From Platycnemis pennipes (lineage: Eukaryota > Arthropoda > Insecta > Odonata > Platycnemididae): a stretch of 64,000 nucleotides of DNA. The position numbers and the translations under genes are program-made. The number at the start of each line of letters is the position of its first letter. The first letter of the stretch is position 1. Positions 41,301 through 53,439 of the stretch are shown here, piece after piece. Location of the stretch: NCBI GenBank assembly GCA_933228895.1, contig OW121853.1, forward strand, positions 73,764,645 to 73,828,644, in the 5' to 3' direction. The notes beneath the pieces were generated by a model. It worked only from the letters and a program-made list of their open reading frames with translations. It was not told the DNA's origin and ran no database searches.

Positions 41301-42563
41301 CACATTTTACGTTAGGCATGGGCGATATCGATAATTCAATATCGGGATACGATAATGTTAGCATATCAAGGGAGGGGAGGATGAAGTGAGACAACATCGC
41401 GATACGTTCCATAATAAACAATATCCACCTTGCAAGTTTTAAACTCTTAATGCATGACATTTGAGCCTTCCAGTCCATTACATTAGTTTATGGCAAAAAA
41501 GTCCTCTCTTCGCCTTTCAGGAATGATCTCTAACGAAATGATACTTATGTAACTCGAAAAGTCCAAGTTAAACTGGGCAACGATTAACTGGATCATACGT
41601 ATTAGCCTGTTACTTGTGTCAATATACTACTTGAAATCACTCGTTACAGAAAGAAGAGTCCATCGGTACTTCCTCCTAGAGGTCTCAGACTTACGCGACG
41701 ACAGGGAATGAAAGGGATAGAGGAAGAGATGTCTTTTGGCCCACACGCCAGGAATGCAACATTTTCGTATGAATTGGTGAAAACGGAGCTCAATTAAAGA
41801 TACATTTTCACTATAATTAGGGCAATAAGGCTAATTTGAATATTATTTCGATGGCCGAAAATCACGCGATTGGAGTCGTTCCAAAAACCTTCCAGGACTT
41901 CGGATGCTCATTGATTTTAAAGGAGTAGGGTGAGACTGATGGCTTTAGTTGGTTCCAAAAATGGGCGCCGGGCCAGATCAATGACATCGGTCATCATGAA
42001 AATTTAAAAAAATGAAACTGATTGGTTGCTCCTCAGAATAACAATGCGTTTGCAAAAGATGCTCCAAAAGGGAATTAAATTTGCGATTAAATATTAAAAT
42101 TTGCTTTTGGTACCAATAACCACAAAACAAATAAATGTAGAGGTTGGCATAAATAATAAATAATGAGGTTAAAATAAAACAAATTAAAATGGATTCTTAA
42201 CGAAAATGCGAAGACTGTAAACAGTTGAAAATTTATGCAGGAATGAGTTGAATCCACCAACACAAAGATTACCCTTTGCAACAAAAATAACCTTTGCACA
42301 GAGATCATAAATCGCCTACAATTCGTTAATTAAGCCATTAGAGCGTTGACCGTTGCGTTCCGGATAATTTTTAGATACCAACAAAATTGGAAAATACATT
42401 AAGGATAAAAATAAATTTCGGGATATAGGTAACGCACAGCTACAGAGTAAAGGTTGAGCTTACCTCAGCAGATGGTCCAATAAGGGAGAGGAGAACAGGA
42501 AAGCTGACTAGACCATTAAGCAGACCCACGAGAATGAATGCAAACAGCACGTGAAAAAAATAC
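38317..42563 (-). CDS. ptc: Patched (Hedgehog receptor), last four coding exons, partial
   Basis: Minus-strand exons 42563-42464, 40609-40214, 39655-39475 and 38414-38317 join in phase with GT-AG borders; the first begins with one base of a split codon, and together they give 257 residues to the TAG. The first exon is the twelfth transmembrane helix (FAFILVGLLNGLVSFPVLLSLIGP), in which GLLNGLV..PVLLSL.GP is the Patched/RND-family hallmark. The next exon continues SAE-IIPHDNPERMSTPS, the Patched-specific start of the cytoplasmic tail, followed by a Pro/Ser/Arg-rich, Gln-run-containing tail. The third exon ends ATAKVKLEVHGPLS, resembling the conserved motif late in the Patched tail. Patched is a 12-helix sterol-related transporter that restrains Smoothened until Hedgehog binds. 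No PPxY endocytosis motif was seen in this tail. Upstream exons were not found within the window. Confidence 0.9.
41311..41412. mobile_element. CGATA-rich transposon-end fragment in ptc intron
   Basis: GGCATGGGCGATATCGATAA followed by repeated ATATCG/CGATA words on both strands, as in subterminal repeats of some hAT elements (compare 53976-54239). No target duplication was found. Confidence 0.35.
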
Positions 42564-43252
42564 CTGAAAAATCAAGAAAAATGAATGTGAGATTGTGATC
42601 AGGGAAATGGAAAACAATGATAAAATGAATAAGCACATAGTTTCTATACAGACATGTTGGCACAAATACAAAAAATATTTTACCCGAGCTCTCTAGGAGA
42701 GAAGGTGTTAATGAAAAATCACAAATTGTAACACGCAAAACGTTCCGGGAGATAGGTGCTAAAATTAAATTTCGAACGCAAGCAACGCATCTTCGAAGAA
42801 CGCAAGGTTTATGTTCCACGATTATGATTAAAATTACTCTTTAAACTAAAAGGTTGAGCGGCATTACGTGGCTCCGAGTCCTGCAGGGCAATGGATGAAA
42901 AAAGAAAACGGTTTTCGAGTGGAAGGTTTGGAACTTTGAAACTATTCTAATTCACAGAATTATTGTGGGGAAAGGAGCATTCAACAGAGGCAAAGAAGAA
43001 GTAAAATAGAGTAAGATTCTTTTACTGCTTACTGGAACACATTTCTCGAAATGAAACTTCATATTTTTATTGATATTATGTGGGCTTTCGCGCAAACTGT
43101 ACATAAGAACAAGTATTTTCTTTCATTCGGCGATAAAAACTGATCCTCACACCTCCAAATAAGAGCTAACAAACAACAATCGATAAAGGATATTCGTGGA
43201 CCGGATTCCGAATAGCTTCGCGAATGGCACTTCGGGCACCCTACGTCGAATC

Positions 43253-43675
43253 ATCTACATCTACATAATACCCTGCAAGCCACCATAAAGGTGTGTTGCA
43301 TGGGGTGAACTCTCACCAAACATGCACTACATATCATGCATAAAATTTGTAATTAAAATGCAAAGCATACATGCAAAAACATGCTGTTAGTTGGGTTAGC
43401 TTTAAGCCCTTATATCAACATGCAGCTACCAATGTCATCTATTGTTACACTTGTACTGGATACATTTACCGTTATTCATATCCCTAATAGTACGAGGAAA
43501 AAAGGACATTTTGAATCTGTCAGTTCGGCAATCAATTTCTCTAGTTTTGTGATTGTGGTCCAGTCTACCATAGTAAGTTGGGGTCCGCAAAATATTTTTA
43601 ACATCATCACTGAAAATATGGTCTTGGAATTTATTTAAGGGATTAAGTCCAAATTTCAATCTGAAAAATCCTCGG
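43253..43675 (-). mobile_element. LINE 3' end, copy 1
   Basis: On the minus strand a frame encodes the C-terminal tail of a non-LTR reverse transcriptase protein (HNHKTREIDCRTDRFKMSFF then RTIRDMNNG), followed by a 3' UTR ending GGTGGCTTGCAGGGTATTAT and ATGTAGATGTAGATG. By eye it is more than 90 percent identical to 60345-60735 in opposite orientation. Confidence 0.8.
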
Positions 43676-43689
43676 GATCGGAAACGGCA

Positions 43690-44285
43690 GAATCCGTTCA
43701 TCGCGATCGGGAACACTAAAGTTGGCGAATAACCTCTAGGTTCGAAGTAGGAGGCGAGAAGCACGCCCGGTAATCAGGGTATTTAAAAAGATGGAATGAC
43801 ACGCGGAAAAGCAACGCGTGACCCATGTCACGTTCCCCGCCTCCCGCAATTCCAAGGGCGGACAACCGCCCGCCTCTAAGAGAGAGAGACGGAAGGAAAA
43901 ATAAAACGGCTGGTGCAACAGCGTATCCTTTTAAGACGCCACTCTCCTGCACACACCGTGCCGAGGGCACAAAAGGCGTCTATGAAGGAGTGGGGTAAAG
44001 AGGGGAAACAGGTGCTTGACGAGTTGGCTTGCTGCAGCGGCGATGGGGGTCCGTCCCCAATGGTAACCCGACGCCGGAGGACACTATACCGGCTTGGAGG
44101 GATTCGGCATATTGCTGATGGGGAGGGCGATGGGTGTCCCGTGTCCAAGCACGGCGCACACTTCCTGCGAATGTGGAACACTCACCGGACCACCTCTTTC
44201 CTTCTCCGCGACAATCTTAACCACTGCACACACCCACCCCTCCCAACGTGGAAGCTCCTGGGGCTATAGCATTTGGAGGAGGAAT
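43690..44285. other. GC-rich block beside LINE copies
   Basis: Rich in CpG words, with the inverted word GGCGGACAACCGCCCGCC. Several overlapping open frames occur on both strands, as expected from composition; none resembles a known protein. Confidence 0.35.
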
Positions 44286-44289
44286 AATT

Positions 44290-45085
44290 CGATAGAGCGT
44301 ACCTATAAAATTAGTAACACGAAGATCGAAAACCTTTAAACCATAAGATATTTAGGAGTAACAATCACTAAGGATTTATCGTGGGGAAGACACATCCGGG
44401 AAATATGCGGCAGAGCGAAGAGAAAGCTAGGATTTATAAAAAGAGTACTTGGGAAATGTGATGAGAAGACAAAAGAGCGATGCTATTTTTCACTAGGTAG
44501 GCCCCACCTGGAGTATGCAGCCAGTGTATTGGATCCTAATGAATTAGGGTTGATCAGAGAACTAGACAGTGTGCAGCGTAGAGCAGCTAGGTTCGTTAAA
44601 AGGTGTTACGATAGGTTGAATAGCGTTTCAGAATTAATACAACAATTAGGATGGGAACCATTATCAGAGCGTAGGTTAAAGTACAGATTGAATCTATAAG
44701 AGAAATTTCAATCGGATAGCTTTACTGAAGATGTTAGTCACATATTTAAAAAAAACAGCGTATTATGCTAGATTCGACCAGATAAATAAGATTAGAGAGA
44801 TAGATTGTCGTACCGATAGATTCAAAATGGAATTTTCCCCCGTACTATAAGAGAACAGAATAGGCAGCATAGCAAAGGGATAGGTAGGGGAAATATTTTA
44901 GAGTAGTTAGTGCATGATGCATGTCTTACCCCTCAAATACTATAGATACTAGCAATCAAGTTGCAGGAGACAATATAGTTGCTAGTTTGCATGTTAGTAG
45001 TGCATTTTTGGTGATCTTCACCCCCTGCCACACACCCTCGCGGTGGCTTGCAGGGTATCGTGTAGATGTAGATGTAGCATTCTGA
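44290..45085 (+). mobile_element. LINE 3' end, copy 2, longer and frameshifted
   Basis: The plus strand encodes the thumb and C-terminal part of a CR1/Jockey-like reverse transcriptase: RYLGVTITKDLSWGRHI, RPHLEYAASVLDP, SVQRRAARFVKR, and LGWEPLSERRLKYRLNL. After a stop and frameshift comes NKIREIDCRTDRFKMEF. The 3' end has CGCGGTGGCTTGCAGGGTAT and the tandem GTAGATGTAGATGTAG. This copy is clearly diverged from the other three. Confidence 0.8.
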
Positions 45086-45177
45086 TACCGACCATGTGGG
45101 CCCTGTTCTTGACGTTGTCAACTGCATGAGTTTACGGCAGATACCTCATCCGACAAAAATCATAAAAAAAACTTATC

Positions 45178-45390
45178 TGGGCGGGGTAGCCCAGGTGGTC
45201 ACGAGTTCGAATCCAAGTGAGGTCATTAGACAAGTCAAGCTGTGCTATATTCTGGGAATCAGATCCTTCCGAGAAACCTAAGGCGGTACAAGAAGAGGAA
45301 TTGGCACTCCTACCCAGATGGGTGAATTTCGTACTCCGTTGCGCTTAGTATTTGACGAGCTCGGTCCTCACCGAATACTTAGCTTGATGA
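45178..45390 (+). mobile_element. tRNA-derived SINE, family A, copy 2
   Basis: Truncated A-box region (GGGTAGCCCAGGTGG) and B box (CGAGTTCGAATCC), then the family body: GAATCAGATCCTTCCGAGAA, AACCTAAGGCGGTACAAG, TGCGCTTAGTATTTGACGAG. Same body as 18920-19180 and 52045-52300. Confidence 0.6.
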
Positions 45391-46075
45391 GCTTCTAATG
45401 GCTTCATAACTTGGAGTCATGGCCTTGGGAAAAGGGCCACTGGACTTCCAGGAGAAGCCGCGAGTGGAACAGGATATGAATTCTCCCTCAACATAGTAAG
45501 CGATTTTAGCAGACCGCCAGGCTTAGAATGGAGTGAACTCAATCCATCACTCCAACATTCTGATTGAACACCGCGGTTTTCCGAGAAAAACCCGCAGTCA
45601 ATGTCGCTTTTTTAATCTGACCGTTTCTTTTTCGCCATCAGCATACGAAGCAATGGAAAAATTACTTCCACATTAGCTGTAGAGGGTATTTCAGGAGAAT
45701 GTCTCATTTCCTCACAATGCTTCAAGAAATATCCTGACCCGTGAAAGTCCATTTCTTCAGCAGATTGTTTTCTTTTCGCTTTCTTCCGTACATCATCACA
45801 CTACTTCCCGCCAGACGCCGAACACGTCGTGTTCCGCGCGAGCCATGACCTTTCATAAATGATCAAGGCATAGAGTAGTGGTGGATGGTGTCGACTGCTC
45901 TGTTACAACTATGCAGTGCACGTATCATGATATTGAATTTGATGACTGAATAACAGGTATATTAAATTTCCTTATAAATAGAGAATTAAGCAGCTGTGGA
46001 GACAATGGCTCATGTATTGTTTTCCTTTTCCGTGAGCCTGGTTCGATTCTCAGCAGTGGTAGAGATTTGGAGGAA

Positions 46076-46612
46076 AATGGGGTCGTTTACCATATTTTTT
46101 TAATTGCCGAATATGATAGAGTTTGTAAAATAAAAAGACCTGTATTTTTCCGTTTTTTGATCCGTCAATTATTTCTCGAGTTATAGGCGTCGAAAAACTA
46201 ATGTTTTTAACCCTTTCGGAAAAGTGGGTGTGGTGCAACCTCTGACGTATATCATCTTCGTCCAATCACAACTGAGCCCGCGAAGCTACTTCGCCTTATC
46301 GCAAAGGGGGGGACACAGCTGACTCTGCCAATCTGAGCAGTTACGACAGCATCTGTGCGAGTAGACCTTCCGAGAATCCCCCTCCACTCCCTCCCCTTCC
46401 CATAAGAGCAGTTAAGGACGGGAGGAAAGTGACGTCAATGTTATCACAGCAGCATTTTCGGTGGGCGTCACCTTTTGCTTATTTTAATTTTTGATTTACG
46501 AGTGAATGGTTATGGTTAGAAGATTAATTTTTTCACTACATTTCTTTTTTCGTCTCCATCTAACAATTTCGTGTACAAAATTGCGATTTCGGTTCTGAGT
46601 ATGGCCCCCATT
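46076..46612 (+). mobile_element. 530-bp inverted-end repeat family, copy 2
   Basis: Starts AATGGGGTCGTTTACCATA and ends GAGTATGGCCCCCATT, imperfectly inverted ends. Nearly identical over its length to 50854-51390. No open frame of note. Confidence 0.8.
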
Positions 46613-47299
46613 CAGATTCCGAAACTGTAAGGAGAGCACTTCAGGTTCAGCACACCGCCAGTCGGATAGGAAACGAAGTTGGGAACCTTCAGTTGAGAGC
46701 AGGAGTAATGTCGAAGCCAGGGTTCTCTCTCCCTCCTTTCCCTTCCATCCGAGTCCTTAACACCCTCTTCCCAATCGGAAGCACTGTGTAGCGCAGGACA
46801 GAAATGAAGCACCAATACCACGAAATAATTTACTTTTTTTGCATTCAGAAGTGACACAAACACGACGAAAAGGTACGTGAATTCGATTTCGCCACACAAG
46901 TAAGTTCTCAGAATAACTGGGGATGAAAATAAGTTGCTGAACGAAATTCGGTGGAAACACATCAGATTCTGAAGATCGTCATTAAAGAAAGAATGCCGAG
47001 GCAAGAGAGAAAGTGGAAAGAGATTGGACATTTTGGAATGAAAAGAGAATTGAAATATGCTGATTTGAAGAGAGAAAGAGCGTAGCTAAGCATATGTAGT
47101 GTATAGAATAGTGTACCTAAGAAGACGTTCAAATGAAACAGCAAATGTAGTGAATAGTAATGTAATGAAACGAGAGGGAAGTAGAGCATCATTATTTCCA
47201 CCTACCTAAGCCGGAAAAATAAATCACCAAACCCAAAACAAAAAAACAACCCCTTTACGGTAGAACACCAGATAATAACGCGGGTACTCGCATCACGAT

Positions 47300-48565
47300 G
47301 TCCAAGCGCTAAGACGTCATGATCCCGAATCAATTTAAGCGCGCACATAGGAGGGGTTTGCGCGAGACGGATGGACTGGGAGATCGGGAGGATAAAAAAA
47401 AGGGGGGAGGGGAGCGCGGAAGAAACGCGGTGCGAGTGGAGTGGGCGAGAATGGTAGGGAAAGGGGGGGGAGGAGGTAGGGCAGAGCGAAGAAGAAAAGC
47501 ACAAAGGCCATTAGCTTTAGCATGCCATCAAATTCTGCGACCCACACCAAGGTGGTCTCCCTCCTCCCCCCCGACCCTCCCACCCACCGTAGGAAATTCA
47601 CAACGGATGGAGGGGAGGCAGCAGAAGGGCATGGAGGAGGCAGATGGAAAACAGGGGGGGGAGACGCACGATCCGGCAACGCCGCCACCGACTCGTGGGT
47701 GGTCCCCTTTTCCATCTGCGATCCCCTACCCCGCCCTCCCCCTCACTCCCGCCCCACACCCGGCGAGGGGCAGAAGAAAAAAAAAGAACCCTTCCCTCAC
47801 GGCCGGGGCAAGTTTCCTTCCACACCCCGCCCCAAGCGGGCGCACACCATCCTCCGCCCCCTGCCCTACACCCAATAAAGGGGGAGTTATCATATGCCAA
47901 ATACCGCCGAAGACGACGAGTCCCCTCCCACTCCTGGGGTCCAGAAACCATTCATTGCTTTCCCTCCCCGCTCCCGATTCCTCCTCCCCGCGCCCCCAAA
48001 AACCACTCACACACACACTTCACTCATTTCTCATTACTGGCGGGGCGGGAGGGGGTGTGGGGCATCATAATCTCTTCTCATGACCATTCAAACGACTCCG
48101 GGGAAGTTGTTGATACTCCCCGACGCGGCCATCAGCGATGGGCTTGAAGAGTTGCAACGTCATATAAGTGTATCGTATAATATCCGTCTGCCGCCACCTC
48201 TCCTACTATTTCTCCCTCCTCCTTCCCTTCTCTCCTCGTCCTCTTCACCGCCATCCCACGCCCTCCCTCTCGGACACACACTCGAAAGCGCAAAAGCGCA
48301 GGTAATTGTTCTCGAATTACGAGCCCGGGGGCTTGAAGGGACTTGCGGTCGCCTGCGTGGGGCACCGAGACCGCTAATACCCCGAGTGATTAGTGAGGAG
48401 TCAAAGACTGCTGGGTTGCAGGGCGCGGGGAAACTCAAGCGGAGGTGTCCCGGGGACAAAGGGGAGGATCGGGGGTGGCTCCCCTTCCTGAGAGTCCGGG
48501 TTCCGATCCAGGGAGTGGGTGAGATATTTCAACCGCATAAAGGTCCATACTTCGAGTGCTGTGTG
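47300..48565. other. GC-rich, C/G strand-biased block
   Basis: Long purine-rich stretches (47390-47500) switch to C-rich stretches (47540-48010, 48180-48290). Open frames of up to about 250 codons exist but are low-complexity and appear on both strands over the same DNA. No conserved domain or splice structure was recognised. Confidence 0.4.
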
Positions 48566-48579
48566 GAGACGACTTCTTA

Positions 48580-48620
48580 GTTAGTTAGTTATACTTAGTT
48601 ATAGTTAGTTAGTTGGTTTA
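48580..48620 (+). repeat. TTAGTTAG short tandem repeat
   Basis: TTAGTTAGTTAGTTA and a second TTAGTTAGTTGG. It is not the arthropod telomere unit TTAGG. Confidence 0.7.
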
Positions 48621-48927
48621 CTTATCCTAAAATTGAAGAAATACTTTCTTAAATCAAATTTGATAATTGTAATAATATATTTAGTCGAAGATATTATTTT
48701 TTTTTAATGTTGGTACATGTCCTTTTTCCATTTATAAACCAATGCATGGAAGATTATTATATAAGGTTACCTAAACACAGGTCCGCCTTCTAGGTTACCT
48801 AAAGCTCCTTATACTTAGTATGTCTTTGTTTTGTATATAATATGGAGTAATAAACATTATTATTATTATATTATTACTCAGGGGAGGCGACCGACAGCCA
48901 GGCAGGTAGCCAGAAATTTGATTCGGT

Positions 48928-48942
48928 GGGGGGGGGGGGGGG
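48928..48942 (+). repeat. 15-base G homopolymer
   Basis: Uninterrupted G run next to a fragment of SINE family B (GGGGAGGCGACCGACAGCC at about 48881-48899). Confidence 0.85.
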
Positions 48943-50828
48943 TCTAAGTCTAGGGGAGCGTAACTTGAAACAAATCAGTGTTGCCCATTCGGTGCCGACA
49001 TGTTACAAATCTCTTCCTTAATTTTCAGTGTTTGGTATTTACTTTTATAATGCCCATTCCCACCTTTCAAACTGGTGAAGTTCACTGCTTGCCTTGTTAT
49101 GAAGCAGTTAATTTCAGCGGTCCCAGAACAGAGGTTCAACGCATACATGCATTTCAGATTGAAAAAAGAATTATAAACCACACGCATGCATCAAACTAGC
49201 GATCACGTTTCAAGACACTTAACACTCGAATTAGACGCTGTGTAATCCGGATTATCATGTCCAGTCAACAGAATCAGAGCAACAAAAGTATTGGGAAAAA
49301 ATTTCGGGGGGCTGGAGCCACACTCCGTATTCGAAAGAAATGCTGAGTGAGACAAAAAACTTAAATGACGATGGAAGCGTAAAAAAATCATAGGATGCGA
49401 TTGAATACAGTTTTAACGTTCCTCCCCCTGAGAGACCGAGGAAACGAAAATAAGAAATTAAGGATTGGATCTTTTGTCATAATTCAAGTACACGAAATGG
49501 TCACGAACAACTAAATCAACATCTCTCACGAGTATAAATACGAAACATATACGGAACGAAAAGCATACATTAGAAATCCACAATTAAGAACAACGGAAAT
49601 CAGGTCGAAAACCATAATTTTTACGTCTAAGAGGAACGACAATTTACCTCATTCTTACTTCCGAGCTTTTTTTCGGCACTTTCTCTCCCCCCTTTCTTTC
49701 CTTCGCGGCTTTTCAGTTTCCCGCCACTTTATCTCCCAGGGACCTTGGCCTTAAGACACTGCGCAAACGTCACCAGCCTTGACCGAGATAACACTTTCTT
49801 CGAATTACTACGGGAGAATGGGAATATGCTGGCAATCGTGCGGCAAAGAGCAGGCCGAACGATAGTCGCTCATGGCCACACACACACGCGGAGGAACAGT
49901 AAATAATATTGACATAGGCCCAGAGGCAAACTTCGAATTGACACCCATGCTATGAGGAAATAAATCAGCGACATAAAATATAGAATATCACCCAAAGGTT
50001 TTTTTAAATTTCGAGTACTACTGCCACACCCATTACTGTAAGTAATTACTACGTGAGTGCATGTGAGCCACTTTGAGCGTTAAAGGAGGGGGTGAATCAT
50101 AACCGAATTCGCATTCAGAACTATATATATTTTTTTAAACATTCAATAATTCATAGCATACGGTTATAAAATGAACTGCTATCTACGGATTCAATCGACG
50201 TATTGGCCCACACACAAAAATAAACCATACAAAAGTGACACACAAATACAGGGAAATAAAATAAAGGGTCAAGGAAAGATGTTTAAATCTTAAAAATCAC
50301 GACGGAACCCGGCGAGGGTATTTCAACACAATTACCGGTCACTCCTCGATATATAAACACCTTAGCAACACTTTCCTGAGTGGGGAAATAAATTGGCAAA
50401 TAATGACAAATTGAAACAAGGGATACGGTGTTCTTCCCCGGATTGAACTAGAATAAAGGCTTAATTAGTACCGACAAAGTGCAGAGTCACAGTTAATTAC
50501 AAGTAGGGACAAAAAACTTCGCTACGGGGCAATGAAGGGTTCAGCTCATATTAAGGATCCGCTTTAACTGGACTTCATCACGAAGAAAAACTTGGGAGAT
50601 TTTCGCGAGAAAATGAGGGAGCTTGTCTCTTATACAGACAGGCTTGATCCGAGGCTTTCTTGACTGCTTTCGACACCTTAGGTATATATAAAAACGCCAA
50701 ACGCAAAAAAGAACATAGTGATGATAAAATAACACAGATAGGAAACGAGGCTTCAAAACCCCACGTTTGCATGAAACATTAAATGGACACCTCAGAAGTG
50801 TTATTGTTTCAAGGCTTAGGTGGTCACC

Positions 50829-51660
50829 TCCGAGGGAGGCGACAGCTCACGATACTGGGGTCGTTTACCATATTTTTTTTAATTGCCGAATTTGATAGAG
50901 TTTGTAAAATAAAAAGACTCTTATTTTTCCGTTTTTGATCCGTCAATTATTTCTCGAGTTATAGGCGGTGAAAAACTGATGTTTTTAACCCTTTCGGAAA
51001 AGTGGGTGTGGTGCAACCTCTGACGTATATCGACTTCGTCCAATCACAACTGAGCCCGCGAAGTTACTTCGCCTTATCGCAATGGGGGGACACATCTGAC
51101 TCTGCCAATAGGAGCAGTTACGACAGCATCTGTGCGGTCAGACCTCCCGAGAACCCCCCTCCACTCCCTCCCCTTCCCATAAGAGCAGTCAAGGACGGGA
51201 AGAAAATGACGTCAATGTTATCACAGCAGCTTTTTCGGTGGGCGTCACCTTTTGATTATTTTAATTTTTGATTTACGAGTGAATGGTTGCGGTTAGAAGA
51301 TTAATTTTTTCACTAAATTCCTTTTTTCGTTTCCATCTAACAATTTCGTGTACAAAATTGCGATTTCGGTTCCGAGTAAACGCCCCCATTGCGCCATTAA
51401 GGATAGGTGGGTAATTGGGTAGATGTAGGAATATTTCAGAGATCGAGGGCAGGGTGGATTGAAACCCGGCATCGGCATTAGCCTGCTCTTGATGAAAGAC
51501 ACCAAGGGGTCCGCGGTTCAACGTCCCATACGACGGACGGAGTTCTGTACTCGAACAGCTCAACAAGCTCCCGGAGCACACAAGTGAGGAAGGGTACACC
51601 AATGAATTATCTCTGCCAGAGTAGGGATTCGGGCCCGGGCCCCCGGGATGGGTAACCGAT
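50829..51660 (-). mobile_element. SINE family B, copy 1, split by a 530-bp element
   Basis: The left remnant GAGGGAGGCGACAGCTCA (about 50832-50849) and the right part from GCGCCATT at 51391 onward are the two sides of one family-B SINE. Compared with the uninterrupted copy at 53065-53385, the 530-bp element sits near the GAGGTCATTTGCGCCATT position. On the minus strand the SINE has a tRNA-like head near 51625-51660. Confidence 0.65.
50854..51390 (+). mobile_element. 530-bp inverted-end repeat family, copy 3, nested in a SINE
   Basis: Starts CTGGGGTCGTTTACCATA and ends GAGTAAACGCCCCCATT, inverted to each other. Nearly identical to 46076-46612. The flanks are SINE family B on both sides, so it inserted after that SINE. 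Confidence 0.8.
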
Positions 51661-52044
51661 GGGGGGGCCGACGTTCGACTCGGCCGCAGGGGCGAATGAA
51701 GGCGAAGCGAGCAAGTCGGTGCCGACCGAGGGGGCGCCACCATCGCTCTTCTTCTCGCCTCGACTCCTTGGCACTCGACCACGAGGCGGCGCCGGACGAT
51801 CGTAAACTTTTTAACCGCCGAGTCCGCGAAAAACTATGAAATGAAACGACCGTCTCCCCCCAAGAAGACAAAAAAAACGAATTATCCGCGTCTCCGAATG
51901 GGAAACCACGCGATTCGCCCGATGTTTGGTAGGCGCATGGCGCCTACCTAAGTGGGATATAAAAACCCCAGGTTTTTTCAGTTTTTTTCCCAGATCGATT
52001 ACAATATTTTTATAAATGTGACAAATTTACTGTTTTTTGGGGTC

Positions 52045-52300
52045 CAATCAGCCCAGTGGGTATTAGCGTTGGGCCCGTAGGTCACGGAATCGAACCCCGC
52101 ATCTTCCTTTGGACAACCATAGATGTTTTATTTTCCGGGTGTTAGATCTATCTGGGAAAACGCACATAGAATCATGGAAGAGGGATAGCGGCACAGAGAA
52201 AGGTGCCGTGCCCCTACCCTGGTGAGTGCACTTCACATGGCTTGGTTAATATACTATGGAGAGTTCTACCCTCACCAAGCAGACCAACCTTCGGTTTAAA
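52045..52300 (+). mobile_element. tRNA-derived SINE, family A, copy 3
   Basis: CAGCCCAGTGGGTATTAGCG (A-box region) and TCACGGAATCGAACCC (B-box region), followed by a body with ATCTATCTGGGAAAACGCAC and TTCTACCCTCACCAAGCAG that parallels copies at 18920 and 45178. Confidence 0.55.
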
Positions 52301-53060
52301 TGCAACTTTTTTGTTGGGAGAGTTGACGGAGTGACAACTGAAGTTCGGTTAGAACCAGAGAGGATGATGGAAAATTTGATAGAAATCAGTCAAAGGACTC
52401 CCTCCCTCTCTCTTCTTAAAACAGTGAGCTAATACTGACATATATAGATTTCTTGTCAGGGAGTGCAAGGAAATTTAAATCAACAACACTAACGGTGGGT
52501 TATCACATAAAATATGAAAAATACCCCTCGAATGTCAAAAATCACATTTGTGCGATCATTTTCTTCAGCGAGAAACATGACATATCATGAAAAAAAACTT
52601 ATGGTCAATAAAAATGTATTTACAAAGAGGTCTATTATAAAAATAAGACGGCGTGCGTCTTTAGACACGAATGTCTCACGAAGACACTTTCAAAGAAGAG
52701 GTGGAGAGGAATATGGAGACGAAGACGAGAGGACGACAAGATGATGCCATAAGTGGAACAAATATTAAGTGAGCAAAAAGGGAGATCAAGGATCATATGA
52801 AGAGGTTAGCTGATAGAAGTAATGATCGGAGAGCTATATCAAAATCAAACTTAGAAAGTGTACCATCGATGATGATGAGCGTAACATGATCTTCCTTGAT
52901 TCAATACGGATGCTGAATCATTCTTTTTCATTCTTCTCATCGGTATCTACAAAGAGGGGCATCCATTTGGTTTTCTCTCGCATAATCATTAATGAGACAT
53001 GAGACACACCTAGTTAGGCATCTGAAGTATTAGTATTAGTTGTACTACTACTTCTTAGTT
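52301..53060. other. Unassigned stretch
   Basis: AT-rich; a basic 76-codon open frame at 52514-52744 has no recognisable motif. Nothing else seen. Confidence 0.3.
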
Positions 53061-53064
53061 AGTT

Positions 53065-53385
53065 ATTAAGGGGAGGCGACCGACAGCTGAGGTCATTTGC
53101 GCCATTGATACGTGGGAAATTGGTTAAATGGTAGGAGTTTTCAAGGAACGGAGGAAGGGTGGAGAGAACCCCTGCGTCGGCTTAGCCTACTCTTAACGAC
53201 AGGCGCCAAGGGGACCACGGTTTAACGTCCCATATGTCGGACGGAGTACCGAACTTGAAATGCACTCCACTAGGCACTACACTTAAACATGGGGACCGGT
53301 TTGCCACTGCCGGGAATCGAACCCGGGCCCTCGGGATAGGAGGCCAGTACTCTTAGTCACCACACCATCCCGATCCCCCGAGGGA
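53065..53385 (-). mobile_element. SINE family B, copy 2
   Basis: Read on the minus strand it starts with a tRNA-like head (GGGATGGTGTGGTGACTAAG, then GGGTTCGATTCCCGG) and ends with the family tail whose complement is GGGGAGGCGACCGACAGCTG. The body includes GGCGCCAAGGGGACCACGG and AACGTCCCAT. Confidence 0.75.
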
Positions 53386-53439
53386 GCTGAAGATACAAAA
53401 GAAAACAACGAAAACATTTTAGATATTGTCGCACCCGTA

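Noticed and set aside
47319..48083. 254-codon open frame on the plus strand
   Set aside because: Low-complexity Pro/Arg/Gly sequence in a GC-rich block with long open frames on both strands at once; no motif, no splice context.
48580..48620. Telomere-like repeat
   Set aside because: The unit is TTAG with irregular TTAGG-like spacing, short and internal; not the arthropod TTAGG telomere array.
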